Assembly: GCF_964275005.1 (NCBI RefSeq)
Contig: NC_092697.1
Coordinates: 15,774,138-15,838,137, forward strand
Origin: Diadema setosum
Lineage: Eukaryota; Echinodermata; Echinoidea; Diadematoida; Diadematidae
Length of the DNA: 64,000 nt
Direction: 5' to 3'
In this document: piece by piece, positions 46,256 to 57,900 of the stretch
Layout: each line of letters opens with the position of its first letter
How positions within the stretch are numbered: the stretch's first letter is position 1
Translations under genes and position numbers: made by a program
Notes under the pieces: model-generated
What the model was told of the DNA's origin: nothing
Seen by the model: only the letters and a program-made list of their open reading frames with translations
The model's database searches: none

Positions 46256-46259
46256 TTGA

Positions 46260-46702
46260 AGGACAATTTCACCAAATTAATATGTATGGATTGCGTGAAT
46301 GCAGCAATATCAGCAGAACACTTCGGTGAAATTTTAAGGAAAATTTGACAATCCATTGAAAAACTGTGAATGAATTTTTAAAATTTCAATGTTGCCGTCA
46401 GTGGATGAGAAGACTTACAACAGTTTGTGTTCAGTCACCTACTGCAGGACAATAATGTCTAGAAAATAAGAGAATTTAAATACAAAGTAAACATTCTTAA
46501 ATTTCTTTCATAGTCACAAAGCTTGAGGGTAATATCGTTCCCCATTCTTTGTGGAAGAGGCAAGTGAAATGCTCTTTCATTTTGCCAGAAATATTAGGGT
46601 GAAATTTTAAAAATTCATCCAGTTTTCCTCAAACTTTCACTACTGTGTTCTACTAATATTGCTGCATTAACTCAATCCACCATATTTCGGTGACCTTGCC
46701 CT
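46260..46702. mobile_element. Hairpin MITE, family B copy 2
   Basis: It runs from AGGACAATTTCACC to GGTGACCTTGCCCT, bounded by TTGA and TTCA (probably decayed TTAA). The inner arms GCAGCAATAT and AATATTGCTGC are paired, as are longer stretches around TGAATTTTTAAAATTTC. Confidence 0.75.
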
Positions 46703-48447
46703 TTCAACCAATGACAGCACTGCTAAATTCAAATATGTGTGTGTGTGTGCGTGTGTGTATGTGTATGTGTGCATGCATCAACATGAACATGAGCATGACC
46801 AAGATTCAGAATTACCGTAGGTATACTAATGCACACAATACAGATATTTGTAAATATGAAACTGAATGAGAAAAATTTCAATATGTTGCAACAGATTTGA
46901 CATTTATTGAACAATATCAACATCTTTGTTGTGGAAGTTTCTTTAAACAAACAAAAATATTACAAGGTTGTAATTGCAGAATATATCCCAAAGAAATCAT
47001 GACAGTAAAATTATCCCAATATCTGGAAAACTGCTTCTATTAAAGCTGGACACACACCATCGAAGACCATTCTGACATACTGAATTGTACATAGGACTTT
47101 GTTCAATTAATAATCAAATAGTTTTAGAATCCACAGTGTAGCTTCCATATGATCCAGTTTACATGGATTTAAAACACTTAGAATTTAGCAGGAGTTGTGA
47201 ATGTGCAAGCAGGTATTTTATTATTCTTGCATCTATGAACAAATGTGCAAATGTGCAAATGTGCAATGAGTACATGCAGTTTCAAAAGAAGTCTTACAAA
47301 ATGTAATGCAGTGTACACTGTACCCTCATAGAACCTCACCTTACACAACCACAAGTCGACAAAATTGACTAAATCAAAGAACAATTCTGTCCAGATGTTT
47401 ATTCTATTGTGTAGGTCAAAGGATTCTCTTTCGTCCCTGTGGTTTCTTATGCGATGTTGATTAAACATCTGTAGTTTAATACAAGTCTGCATCAATTTTA
47501 AGACAGCAAATACTGTTAAAGGGAACCTTTCGTGCATGTTGCTTGACCAGAAACGAGCACAAATAATTAAAGCATGTGAATACTTTTGCTTGCCATAAAT
47601 ACCATTGCTTATGTCTTGATGCTGCGGAATTTAAAAATACATAGAATTCATCTTACCTGACTGAGCGTGAAAAATCACTTGCAAAAAATGTCCACCAGAG
47701 TATATAAACTGGTAATTGAATAGAATAGCAACACACAACATGCTTTGAAAGTGGACATGTATGGATTTGTAAAGATACCCTCTAATGTTCTCTTGGTACA
47801 CAAAATGAGCAAAATGAAAGAAAAAATCTTTACCCAAAAATTTGGGAATACAACATCTTACTATGCATGGCAAGCTGTCAGGATTATAACAAATGATTTA
47901 ATATTTACATGATCTATAAATATTCTCTAAAATGATAATGTACAACGTGAGAGAAAAAATATGGCAGCCTCGAGCTGTAAGTGACTACCAATGTTTTAAG
48001 GCCATCTACGTGTTCAACACTGGACGACAATACTAAACATCAAGGCTAAAAACTAAACATGAAAATATGAATCACATGAGTTCGTTGCTCAAATACAACC
48101 TGTAAAACTTTCAACACATTTGTAGTTTACAAAAATGGCAACAATGTTGCTTCAAGGCATTGATTCACAATAATGTGAGAATGAGGCTTCACCAGCCATT
48201 TCTGGGTATTGAGTACATCTGACACAGCACATCCAAATTGTACAACATTTACATCTACATGTATATATCATAACAATAACAGGAGAGGTGTATTAAGATG
48301 GAAACATGGCAAAATCCTCAGGACGAGCAGTTTTCTTTCGTTATATAAAAATTTAACGGAACAAATAAACTATAAAAAACATAGTTCTCATCTGCCATTT
48401 TGTGCTTAGGGAGCTCGAGGCTTTGCACTGTGCAGAGGATGCCAAAC

Positions 48448-48507
<60 letters not shown>

Positions 48508-49382
48508 CACATAAATCTTTTATTCCCCTCCCCACTAATTTTCTACTAACCAGAAGAAAGCAAAAGCAAAACTTTTCATGAGCTTCAGAAAGGCAACATC
48601 TTTCCAGTATCGATACACTGTTAACCGTCCTCAACAACACCTCTGATGATCAGAAGATAATAATCATTTCAATGACTAGAAAATAATGTCTAAAGAGATT
48701 GTGTAAATCAAAATGGCACAAATTATGCTGAATGTCAGTTCCACTTTGCATCAAGCAATGAAAATCAAAAAGGCGCTATATATCAGAGTTCATCTTGAAT
48801 TCCCACAAAGTCTTCTCATCATCTTTTCACACAAACGTGCACTCACATACTAAAAACAAAAAACAACCAGGAGTTTAAATTTTCATTAGCACCATGAATC
48901 AAACGGTGTGATATGCTACAATATGTGCTGTCATTTAAAGTTACGATGAAACCACTTCTGTTTCAGTGCAAATTACAGCTATTTAGTACTACTTCATAAC
49001 GTTTAATATTTATGATTTGTGCAATAATGATAAGGAAAATGACAAAAATGATTACAATATATTAGCAATAACAATGATAAAAATAATGACAAAAAATATA
49101 ACAACCTACTGAAGTAGTCATTATAGTTGTTACTATCCCTGCTCACAGTTTTATCATCATCTCTGCAAGCTGACCCCACTGGCAGTATGATAAGATTTAA
49201 ATCAAACAATTCAAAAGAAGAAGAAAGGAGAAAGCATACCAGCAACACAAATCAAAAATGTAGATAGAATAATTATAATGCTGATGAAGACTTCAGCAAA
49301 CATGTATCAAAATCTGTGGTGGTACATTGTATTATGTAAAACCATGGCCCTGTTTTATGAAGAGCTATAATTGATTACCGTA
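46703..49382. other. Region between ORC1 and the membrane-protein gene, no gene seen
   Basis: AT-rich sequence with TG repeats and decayed copies of the GCGAAAA family (for example around 47530-47700). The minus-strand frame at 47178-47537 (119 codons) has no recognisable domain or splice context. Confidence 0.4.
48450..48506. repeat. (TG)n microsatellite
   Basis: 57 bases of uninterrupted TG. Confidence 0.98.
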
Positions 49383-49590
49383 CTGTATAAGTGGAAATTT
49401 TCGCGGTGTTGAAATTTTCGCGCATTTCGCGCAACCAGAAACTAGCGTGAAAATAAAAGCACACTAATATTTCTGCTTGCCGTATGTGACAGTAGTTGAT
49501 GTTTTGATTCTGTGGAATTAAAAACCCGCGAACTCTTTTTATCCGGCTGAGCGCGAAAAATTAGTCGCACGAAAATATCCACTTTTACAG
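49383..49590. mobile_element. TA-flanked MITE, TTTTCGCG family
   Basis: The ends CTGTATAAGTGGAAATTTTC and, inverted, CTGTAAAAGTGGATATTTTC are bounded by TA on both sides. The interior has repeated TTCGCGC and GCGCGAAAA phrases. The TA duplication suggests the Tc1/mariner group. Confidence 0.8.
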
Positions 49591-52134
49591 TACATGATTG
49601 ATTTCTATGGTAAGTCTATGGCAGCCTGTGTTGTAGGGAAAGATAATCAATTCTTTCTTTTGATAAAATGGGGCACAGGTCTCACACCAATTCCTTCCCC
49701 TATATCCTGAGCAATATCAAGGTGCAGAGAGCCTCAAATTTTAAATAATTACTTTCGCCACAAATCTATCAAGGTATAAGCTTTTAATTCTTTGTGTGCT
49801 TTTTTTTTAATATGTTGGGCGGATTCATGCATGCATCTAGCATTATCATATTGGCAAGAATTTTCTTCTCAAGGTATTTTTTATCAACGATACTGAAAAT
49901 GTCCCATTTCGTAGCAGTCAATAGCTAATCCATAATATAGGATTACTCTCAAAGGCGATATGTTTCTTCTTTAAATGTAATGTTCAGGTTGCAATCACTG
50001 TTATCGAATGGCAACAGAGCAGACTGAGGCAGTACTTGAAACTTGAATACTTCATGACAGGCTCAAGACCTGAACATAATGAATATCAATATGGCTCCCA
50101 CTTTGTATTTAATCTTAATCGAGATGAATTAATTACATCTTTAATAGAGATGTACACTTTCAGACTTTACATGAGTTTCACTGGCACATTAAAATCATAT
50201 AACCTTTTCACAAAATCTAACGCATTAGGTATGTGAAACCTATATTCAACTTACCTGTGCTGCACAAAAACAGAACCACAATATCTACTAAAAAAAAAAA
50301 AAAAAAAAAAGTGCCATTTTTCAGATACAAGATATTAGCATTGGTAAATGAATCTTACAAACAATCCCACACACTTCACAAAAAATATTGCAAAAAAAAA
50401 AAATCATATAGGTCAATACGTCCAGAATACAGTAATTCATACACATACAGGTAGGCTTATTGGAGCACTGTCACATGTGGTGGCAGTATCACAGTAATAT
50501 GTATCATTAACACACATTGACACAAATAAAAGTGCTGAGCAGTTATGGCCTTTCCTTGTTACATTACATAGCAGAATATTCCCCCCTCCCCAACACCGTG
50601 TGAGCTTCGAGTATTGATCCAGAAGATTTAAATCATGTTCCAGTGTATTGCTACCATGGCGACGGTTTTCATAATACATTGTACATGCATCACCATTGCA
50701 TCATACCATCTCCCCGGGCAGTTGGTAGAAAATGGGGGTTTTCCCCCCTTCCCTTCAGGAACTTTAGCCTTTTATCTAATGAAGCCAGCGTCCCCACCAG
50801 AACCTGCTGCAGTGAATAGCGGGCTTTGCACACCGTGAGACTAGAGGGATGAATACATGCATTAATCATGCAGTATCTCAACCAGACAGCCTTCAAAAGA
50901 TGATATGCTGAAATGCATGCACTATCAATACTGTATGTGGGGATTTTTACCAGTCTCCTCACACTACACTTCAGTGATCGATCCATCACAACCAACTCAT
51001 AGTTCTGCTGTATGCAGCTGCAGTTTTCACCTCTGGTTCACATGAATCATTTAACATAATTTTACATTGCTCATTTGCATCACAAGGTGTAGTCTGTTTC
51101 TTTTTTTTTTTTTCATGTTTCTCTTTCAAACATACACAGGTACCAACACAATAAACATGGCATTATTACATACCAAGGATGTTATTGTCCCAAATGTCAC
51201 AGCCAATGACACCACACTATTGAACATGTAATGTAAATCATGCTGCAGTCAACATTCAACTTCCTTTTTACTCCCACCGAACACACCGGCAGTGGCAACT
51301 ATCAGCCCTTTCACTCAGGCATGGCTCAAAGTCTAAATAACAATGCACTGTTATGATTGGTTGCATGGCAACAACTACTGCACAGAGTCGTCGGTGGTGT
51401 GCTTTCTGGGGTTTTTTTTGACAACCAGTTTATGATGATCTCTGCCTATGCTGTATCTCACACAGTACACCACAAAACATATTACTCTGTATGCCATGAA
51501 GACTGCTCTCTGAAAAGAGCAAAATATGGTTTTAATTTTAGCAGAAGTGCGTCAAGAGTATAGTACTGCTCATTTATGTTCACCGACTCGTCTACAGGAC
51601 AGTAAACAAAGAGAAAAGAGCAGTAAATATGACTGCTGTTGAAATGAAGTGCTATTGTGAAGCGTTCACAATACAGAGGTGAGATTTCCAAACTGTATTA
51701 CATGACAGACCTTTGAAAAAATGTGTGCACGTTGCGCATCACACAAGCAACAACACTGCTCTGCATGACATTTTAGCCCTCCAGCTGTGCACTTTACAAA
51801 ATACAGTCTAATTGGTAGAATTTCTATCTTTATTTGACGAGATTAATGTGCAGTGCCCATAATCGAAGACTTACAAGCATGAACACATACAATGTAAAGC
51901 CCAGACAAAAATGAATACACATCTAAACATGACAGAAAGACAGACACACATGTCAGAGAGGAGCAATGAGACAGACTGTGATATCATTGCACCTTACAAC
52001 ATGTTACCTTGCCACATCCATTAAAGATAACCCAAAAAACAACAAAAAATGGACACATGCTCAGATGAAACTACTGGGCTCAGGTTGGCAAGTGTGGACA
52101 TGTTTCACCTTGTCCTGTCCATTAGAGCACAGTA
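49591..52134. other. Intergenic or 3' UTR, no gene seen
   Basis: Long poly-A runs occur at 50290-50310 and 50391-50402. A minus-strand AATAAA near 51826 could serve the membrane-protein gene, but that would make a very long 3' UTR. Confidence 0.35.
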
Positions 52135-52743
52135 CAGTAGGACCTCAATTATCCATCCACATCAGGACCAGCGGGCGTCCGGATAATCCATTTGGCCGGA
52201 TAATCCATTTGGCCGGATATCAAAGGAGATATGCTCAAATACAGCACTTTTCAGCATATCATGCTAAGGGTATACACATGTTATCATTTTACCAATTCAC
52301 TAATATTATGATTATCTGCATGGCATTGTCATGTTTCATGCTTCATAAGTTGTTACGGAAATAAAACGAAATATAAGTAAAATATCCCTAAATGTATTTT
52401 TTGATTGATAATTGACTGACAAGGAGATGGATATTGTGACTCGCCAAATACAACTATTGTACTGCTGCTGCATTGTACTGTAATGGTACCACTTCTGTGC
52501 ACTCAGTGCCAGTGACAAGCACAGCACCAGTCATTGACATTGTCTTACGAACTGACTTAACAGTTAGAGTCCCTAGCGATGACTGGAATATGTCCAGTCG
52601 TGTATTTGCATAATATTGGTTTGATGCATGTTTGTTTTGAGTGAGATTTAGCACTGAAAATACATAAAAATATATTATAAAACGTAAGTCAGTCGACATC
52701 CAGATAACAGAGAATCGATGGCCGGATAATCGAGGTCCTACTG
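52135..52743. mobile_element. Pogo/Tigger-like MITE with TA duplication
   Basis: The ends CAGTAGGACCTCAATTATCC and, inverted, CAGTAGGACCTCGATTATCC are flanked by TA (52133-52134 and 52744-52745). The left part doubles the phrase GGCCGGATAATCCATTT. CAGTA-type ends with TATCCGGC are typical of pogo-group elements. No transposase frame is present. Confidence 0.85.
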
Positions 52744-52840
52744 TACTACATGGCTTTTAAAATTATACACCTGTTAGCGGAGACTTTGCTTACACAATTG
52801 CACATTAATCACAAAAGGACGGAACTTGCTCAAACACCAT

Positions 52841-53146
52841 GGCCCGAATTCACGAAGGTGGTACAAACAAAACCATGGTTTAAACCATGGACAAAAACCA
52901 TGGAGCGCCAAGTGTCGCACGGAATATTTCGTTACGAAATTGGTCATTTCGTCGATAAAATGACAGGTTTCGTTAACGAAATTATCATTCCGTGGACGAA
53001 ATGTTCATTTAGTTACAAAATAATAATTTCATCGATGAAATGACTGATTTCATGACGAAATATTCCATGCGACACTTGGCGCTCCATGGTTTTTGTCCAT
53101 GGTTTAAACCATGGTTTCATTTGTACCACCTTCGTGAATTTGGGCC
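52841..53146. mobile_element. CCATGG/ACGAAAT palindromic MITE, copy 2
   Basis: Inverted arms of about 90 bases run from GGCCCGAATTCACGAAGGTG through paired AAACCATGG blocks and GGAGCGCCAAGTGTCGC. The loop holds eight or more alternating ATTTCGT / ACGAAAT-like words. No obvious target duplication is seen. Confidence 0.88.
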
Positions 53147-53410
53147 TTTGTGTCAGAACAAGAAACATATTCTTAATAAAGACAATATACATTTTTACTT
53201 ATCTGTACACTTTGTTCTAAAACAGCTGCAAGAGCAAGGCTTCAACAACGGATGAAAAGAAGAGCTAGAGAAGATTCCTTAGCAAGAATTAGATAAGAAT
53301 ACTTGAAAATATCAAGGTGTAGCTTTTGAATGAGATTCTAATGCTGTCCCTTTGTTTTGTTTTGTTTTTCTCTGCTGCTCAATGAAGAATGCATGGCAGG
53401 GGTCAAGTTC

Positions 53411-53428
53411 GGGGGGGGGGGGGGGGGG
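53411..53428. repeat. Poly-G run
   Basis: Eighteen consecutive G, followed by G-rich sequence; a C-run lies at 53592-53601. Confidence 0.95.
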
Positions 53429-54588
53429 ATGGGGATGAGGAGGGGGATCTATCCTAGACCTGCACGGAGCAAAATCATGGGGTTTGTAGATACTTCTGTG
53501 GTATCCTATTGGCCATAAAGTAAGTGCCGAACAATTCACGCCAGAGAAATAACACACACAAATAGTACTTGCTCAATTTCTATCTCCTGCACCCCCCCCC
53601 CCTTGTTTCCCTCTCTACTGCCATGCTTTTCATACTTTCACACTTTGAAAAGCCCCAGAAGTTTGGGCCACCCTGCTTCTGAAATTAATAATCAATACAG
53701 GAATTGGACCAGTAAAAATGAGGAAAAAAATATGACAAATACAAAGTTTTCTCTTTTCACATTGTAAGTACATGTAGGGCCATGAACCATTCATTGACAT
53801 TCTTTTCGGACTCCTCAAATCTTCTCTTCTATCATTTCAATTCATTCCTGAGTGCACTTCCGATGATATACATCAAACGATCTGAACTGCAAGACAGAAA
53901 CATGTTACAAAATGTAGAGTCAGCAGTGTTTCAACACACAGAGACTGATTTGGCACTTCAATTCATGTTCCACCTGTGAGTGGGGTTGCTTGAACTAACA
54001 AAACACAGGCATGCTGCGCTGTGTGGCAAACTACCATAGCCTCAAGGTACAGACCAAGAAGATCCAGCAGCATCGTGGGATGTATGCCATTAAGGAGACA
54101 GTCTGTCTCTCTCCCTCTCTTTCTCCCAAGATACCACTCATTCTGTCTCTATAAAGCACGCATCTATGCAAATTAGTGGCAGACTGGCATCTCTGCTCAA
54201 CAAAGTTAGTCAGGGCTTTCCTAGCCACTCATTAAAGCCACGACTCCTATATTGCACCATCCTAACGGGCACTGTGAATACTGAAGCTTGCTTTATAGCT
54301 CGGAAACCACGCCGACAAGTGAAGTGTTTGACGCGTCCAGCGTGGGTGTGCTGAGGTGACATTTCTTCACTGCTACCAACAGAAATACTGCCAATGTATC
54401 AAATCTCCTGGATTCAGAACCACAGCTACGTCAACACTATTTCAGGAATATCTTTCTTGAGGTCGAAGACATCTCTTCAAGAAACGACGCCACGTCCAAG
54501 TGCGAGTGAGAGTTGTTGTGTCACAGTGACCATTGTGTGTCAAGCGTGAACGCCACCTGGTGCAATCTTAACTGGTCCGTGCACCAGT

Positions 54589-54761
54589 TCATGCCTCATG
54601 ACTGTGAGTCTCTGCGGTCTGTACAGGGGGGAGCTCTGCGGTCTGTACAGGGGGTTGCGGTTCCGGAGTGACTCTGTTCTGCCGTTTCATCTTTTTCTTT
54701 TTCGTGTCGTTGGCAGGCTCCGAGGTGGATATCACTGGATTTGACGGCTGCACTTCCGCGG
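54589..54761 (-). CDS. Membrane-protein last exon
   Basis: Acceptor CTCTCCCCAG. It encodes VQPSNPVISTSEPANDTKKK and ends with two PPVQTAE units created by a 24-base direct repeat. The stop TGA is at 54589-54591. Confidence 0.75.
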
Positions 54762-54918
54762 CTGGGGAGAGGCAAAGACAAAGATCAGATGAGCACATGG
54801 CACCACTTTGAATAGTTACGAGCATGAAATAGGGGCTGGCAGTGTGTATTAACATAAAAAAATCACTGCAGAGAGCCACAAGTAATCAAGCCCCCATTCC
54901 CCCCCCCCCCCCCAAAAA

Positions 54919-54951
<33 letters not shown>

Positions 54952-57900
54952 AACAAATTCAATAAAAATATAAAAAGAGATAAAAAAATAAACATAATAA
55001 CAACTAAGAAACCGATTGCAAAAGGAAAGAAAGCTGTGTGAAACATCAAGAAACAAACAGATCAAAAACGGTGACAACCAAATGTGCAACGTTGAGAACA
55101 CACACGGTTAATTGATGCACTGATGAAGTACATGGAGTGGGTTTATCAAAACTTAATAAGAAACCAAACTTTGTGCTGGATTTACTAGGTTTCAACAGCA
55201 AGGGACTAACCTTAATGCTTGTACTCCTTCCTATTTCTGGGTGTAACTATTGCATTACAGGGCATCAAAGCATTTATGACAAAATGTTGAAAGGTCTGAA
55301 ATTGCCCGAGATAATTCTACAACTTTTGGAACAAGGTTTAATGAGCACGATCATAAATGTCTGTACACAGTGTGTAGTCTGTTAAAGCTGTTTTGATAAG
55401 GATCTGATTCGAGAAAGAAGTCCTTTACCAGGAGGTTTGTCCTGATTCCCTTCCGCTTCTCCTCCATCTGGCCGTGGTTGTAACACTACGGTACCCTGCC
55501 GGATTTTAATCAGCTCCACGTCTTTCTCCTCACTCGCAGCCAGTGCAGTTTGACTGTCGTTGCAAGACAACGAGAGATCAACAAGACAGCAGTGAGTGGC
55601 AGAAGGTCGCAGAGTACAAAAGCAGGGTTAAAATCCACTGCGTCTTGCTTAATTACAAATTCACTTAACTGTAATTGCAAGTCTGCGGCGATGACATTTT
55701 TCTTATTCTCTCTTTTGAAAATAATCTTAGTACTCTACTTCTCCTAGTGGCTTTTGCTTGAGAACTTGAGCTTCTTCAAGCTCCCGATCTGACAACTGCC
55801 AGATTTTCAATTTCAAGTGAGCATAAATTCTAGAGGTTATAATTACTGATGTTTAGTGGTGCAAGTAGGTGGTGTCACGGTACGCAATGTATTCTTTCTT
55901 GGATGCGATTGTGGCCCCGAGGATGGTTCTTATCACACTCACATCCAACAGAGCACACAAGGTGTACCATGAAACCAACTACAAATAAATCATCGATAAT
56001 ACACATAATTACAGTGATGATATTATCAAGATCATTAGTCACCGCGACATAAGTCAGATATTCTCATTACTGCAAAAATGAACTCATTCTTAGGTTCATA
56101 TGAACAGTGCAGGAAAGAGAGGGAAAAAATGGGGGAGAAACTGGCAACATGACGTTCTGAATATAACGTCTGAGTACGCTATTCCGGCATGCTTGTGTCT
56201 ATCATGGACTAGCAAAGTTAGGACTGAGGTGACAAACTTGTACAAAATCACAGTACATAGCTACCAAGTACTACATGAATGCTATAATACCTAGCTTAAC
56301 TTGCTAAACTTTTTTGTTCCATATTCAGTATTTCATCCAAACTTGAGCTGTAGCATTTGATTGGGAAATATAAATATTACACCCATCTTTGATACGAGTG
56401 ATTTAGATTTGGCGGTACAAAGGGGATTCAATTTGGTATGATACACGAAACAGTGAAAGAGAATTAAAGTTTGCAATACCTTGACAAGTTTTAAAAATGT
56501 TTGTCTTTGTCTCAAGAAAAGAAGAACTTTAGAGAAGGGGCTGTGAAATATAAAGTGCACATAACATTAACAAAACACAACATCAACTGACCCAACAAAA
56601 TAATTTAGTATTACGTTTTTGTTAATTAAGGACTGAGCAAATAACACACAAAGTACTGGACGGAGATACCCACATCAAAATTTTAATAAAAAAAAAAAAA
56701 CACATTAAAAAAAAATCATTATGATAGTTATTATCCAAAAACATGAACACATCCATGAAAGAAAAAAATGAGATGAAAGTTGAATTGTACATGAATGTTA
56801 AAGGTTAAGAAAAACATGTAAAATACATGTAGTAACATCTTCTTCAGTACAGTACAGTACTGTACTGTACTGTACTGTACTGAAATACAGTGAAGTAGTC
56901 ACAATTTAAAGATTAATCAAAAGTAAGACATACTGATTTGTAAACACATGTGTATTCATGCATTGTGAGTGAGGGTACTTTAGTGGAGGACAGTTAACCT
57001 TAAAATTTTGTTTTTGGTTTTCTGTAATGCACTATGTAGATTTCTTGATTATTAACACTGTACATGTAAAAGCTGAATCATCTTCGTGTACAGATATTTC
57101 TGTGAATGAGGTCCCACTAGTCCTATACATTTTCGCAAGATGTTGTTTTCGCGATTTGACACTGAGGCTATTGTGAGTGCACAAGGATGCGAGCACATAC
57201 CCTAGTGTGTGGCAATATTTCATATGTTTGAATTTGCGGCTCAAACGTGATTTGCAAAATTTACGAAGATTTAAACCCTCATGAAAATCACAGCTTTCAA
57301 AGTATTTCACTCAAATGACTCGTACATATTTGACGAGATTAGAATAAAGTAAAATCATTGCTTCTGAGTTCGGTCAATATGTTTCTTACCAAGGAGGTTT
57401 TAAGGCATAATTTACCATTTGCAGATGAAAGCATTAGTGCTATAAAATAGTTCTAAAATGTGAGTTAGGGATAGAAACAACCACTGTCAAAACTTGAATC
57501 CGTATAATCGATGTTAAGTGTTGTTAAATACACAAAATGTGAACAATAGTTATAATAAAAATTTTTCCAGACTAAACCGTATACAGTTACGGTTTATTGA
57601 GAAAAACCCTGATATCTCCTTATATTTTAGGTTTTATTGCAAATATTTCATATGGTAGGATGTTTTATGATACAACAGACCTACACATATGCATCAAATA
57701 TGATACACTGTATCTGGAAAATTTTTGAAATCACTGCTCCCAAAGGTAAACTGGACCTTTAAGAGATGGAGTTCCAACTGGCTGTAATTATTCAAACAGT
57801 TGTCACTTTTCTATTCATGTACAAAAGAATTCCACAGGTGCATCTGTGCCTTTGGTGGCGGGGTTTGATGCCGCCGTCTTGCTGAGCAATCTGAAGATTC

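Noticed and set aside
47178-47537. 119-codon minus-strand frame between ORC1 and the membrane-protein gene
   Set aside because: No recognisable family, no flanking splice sites that fit, and AT-rich codon use unlike the real exons.
49383-49590. Candidate microRNA hairpin
   Set aside because: TA-flanked terminal inverted repeats show it is a MITE; the interior is not a simple stem with a short loop.
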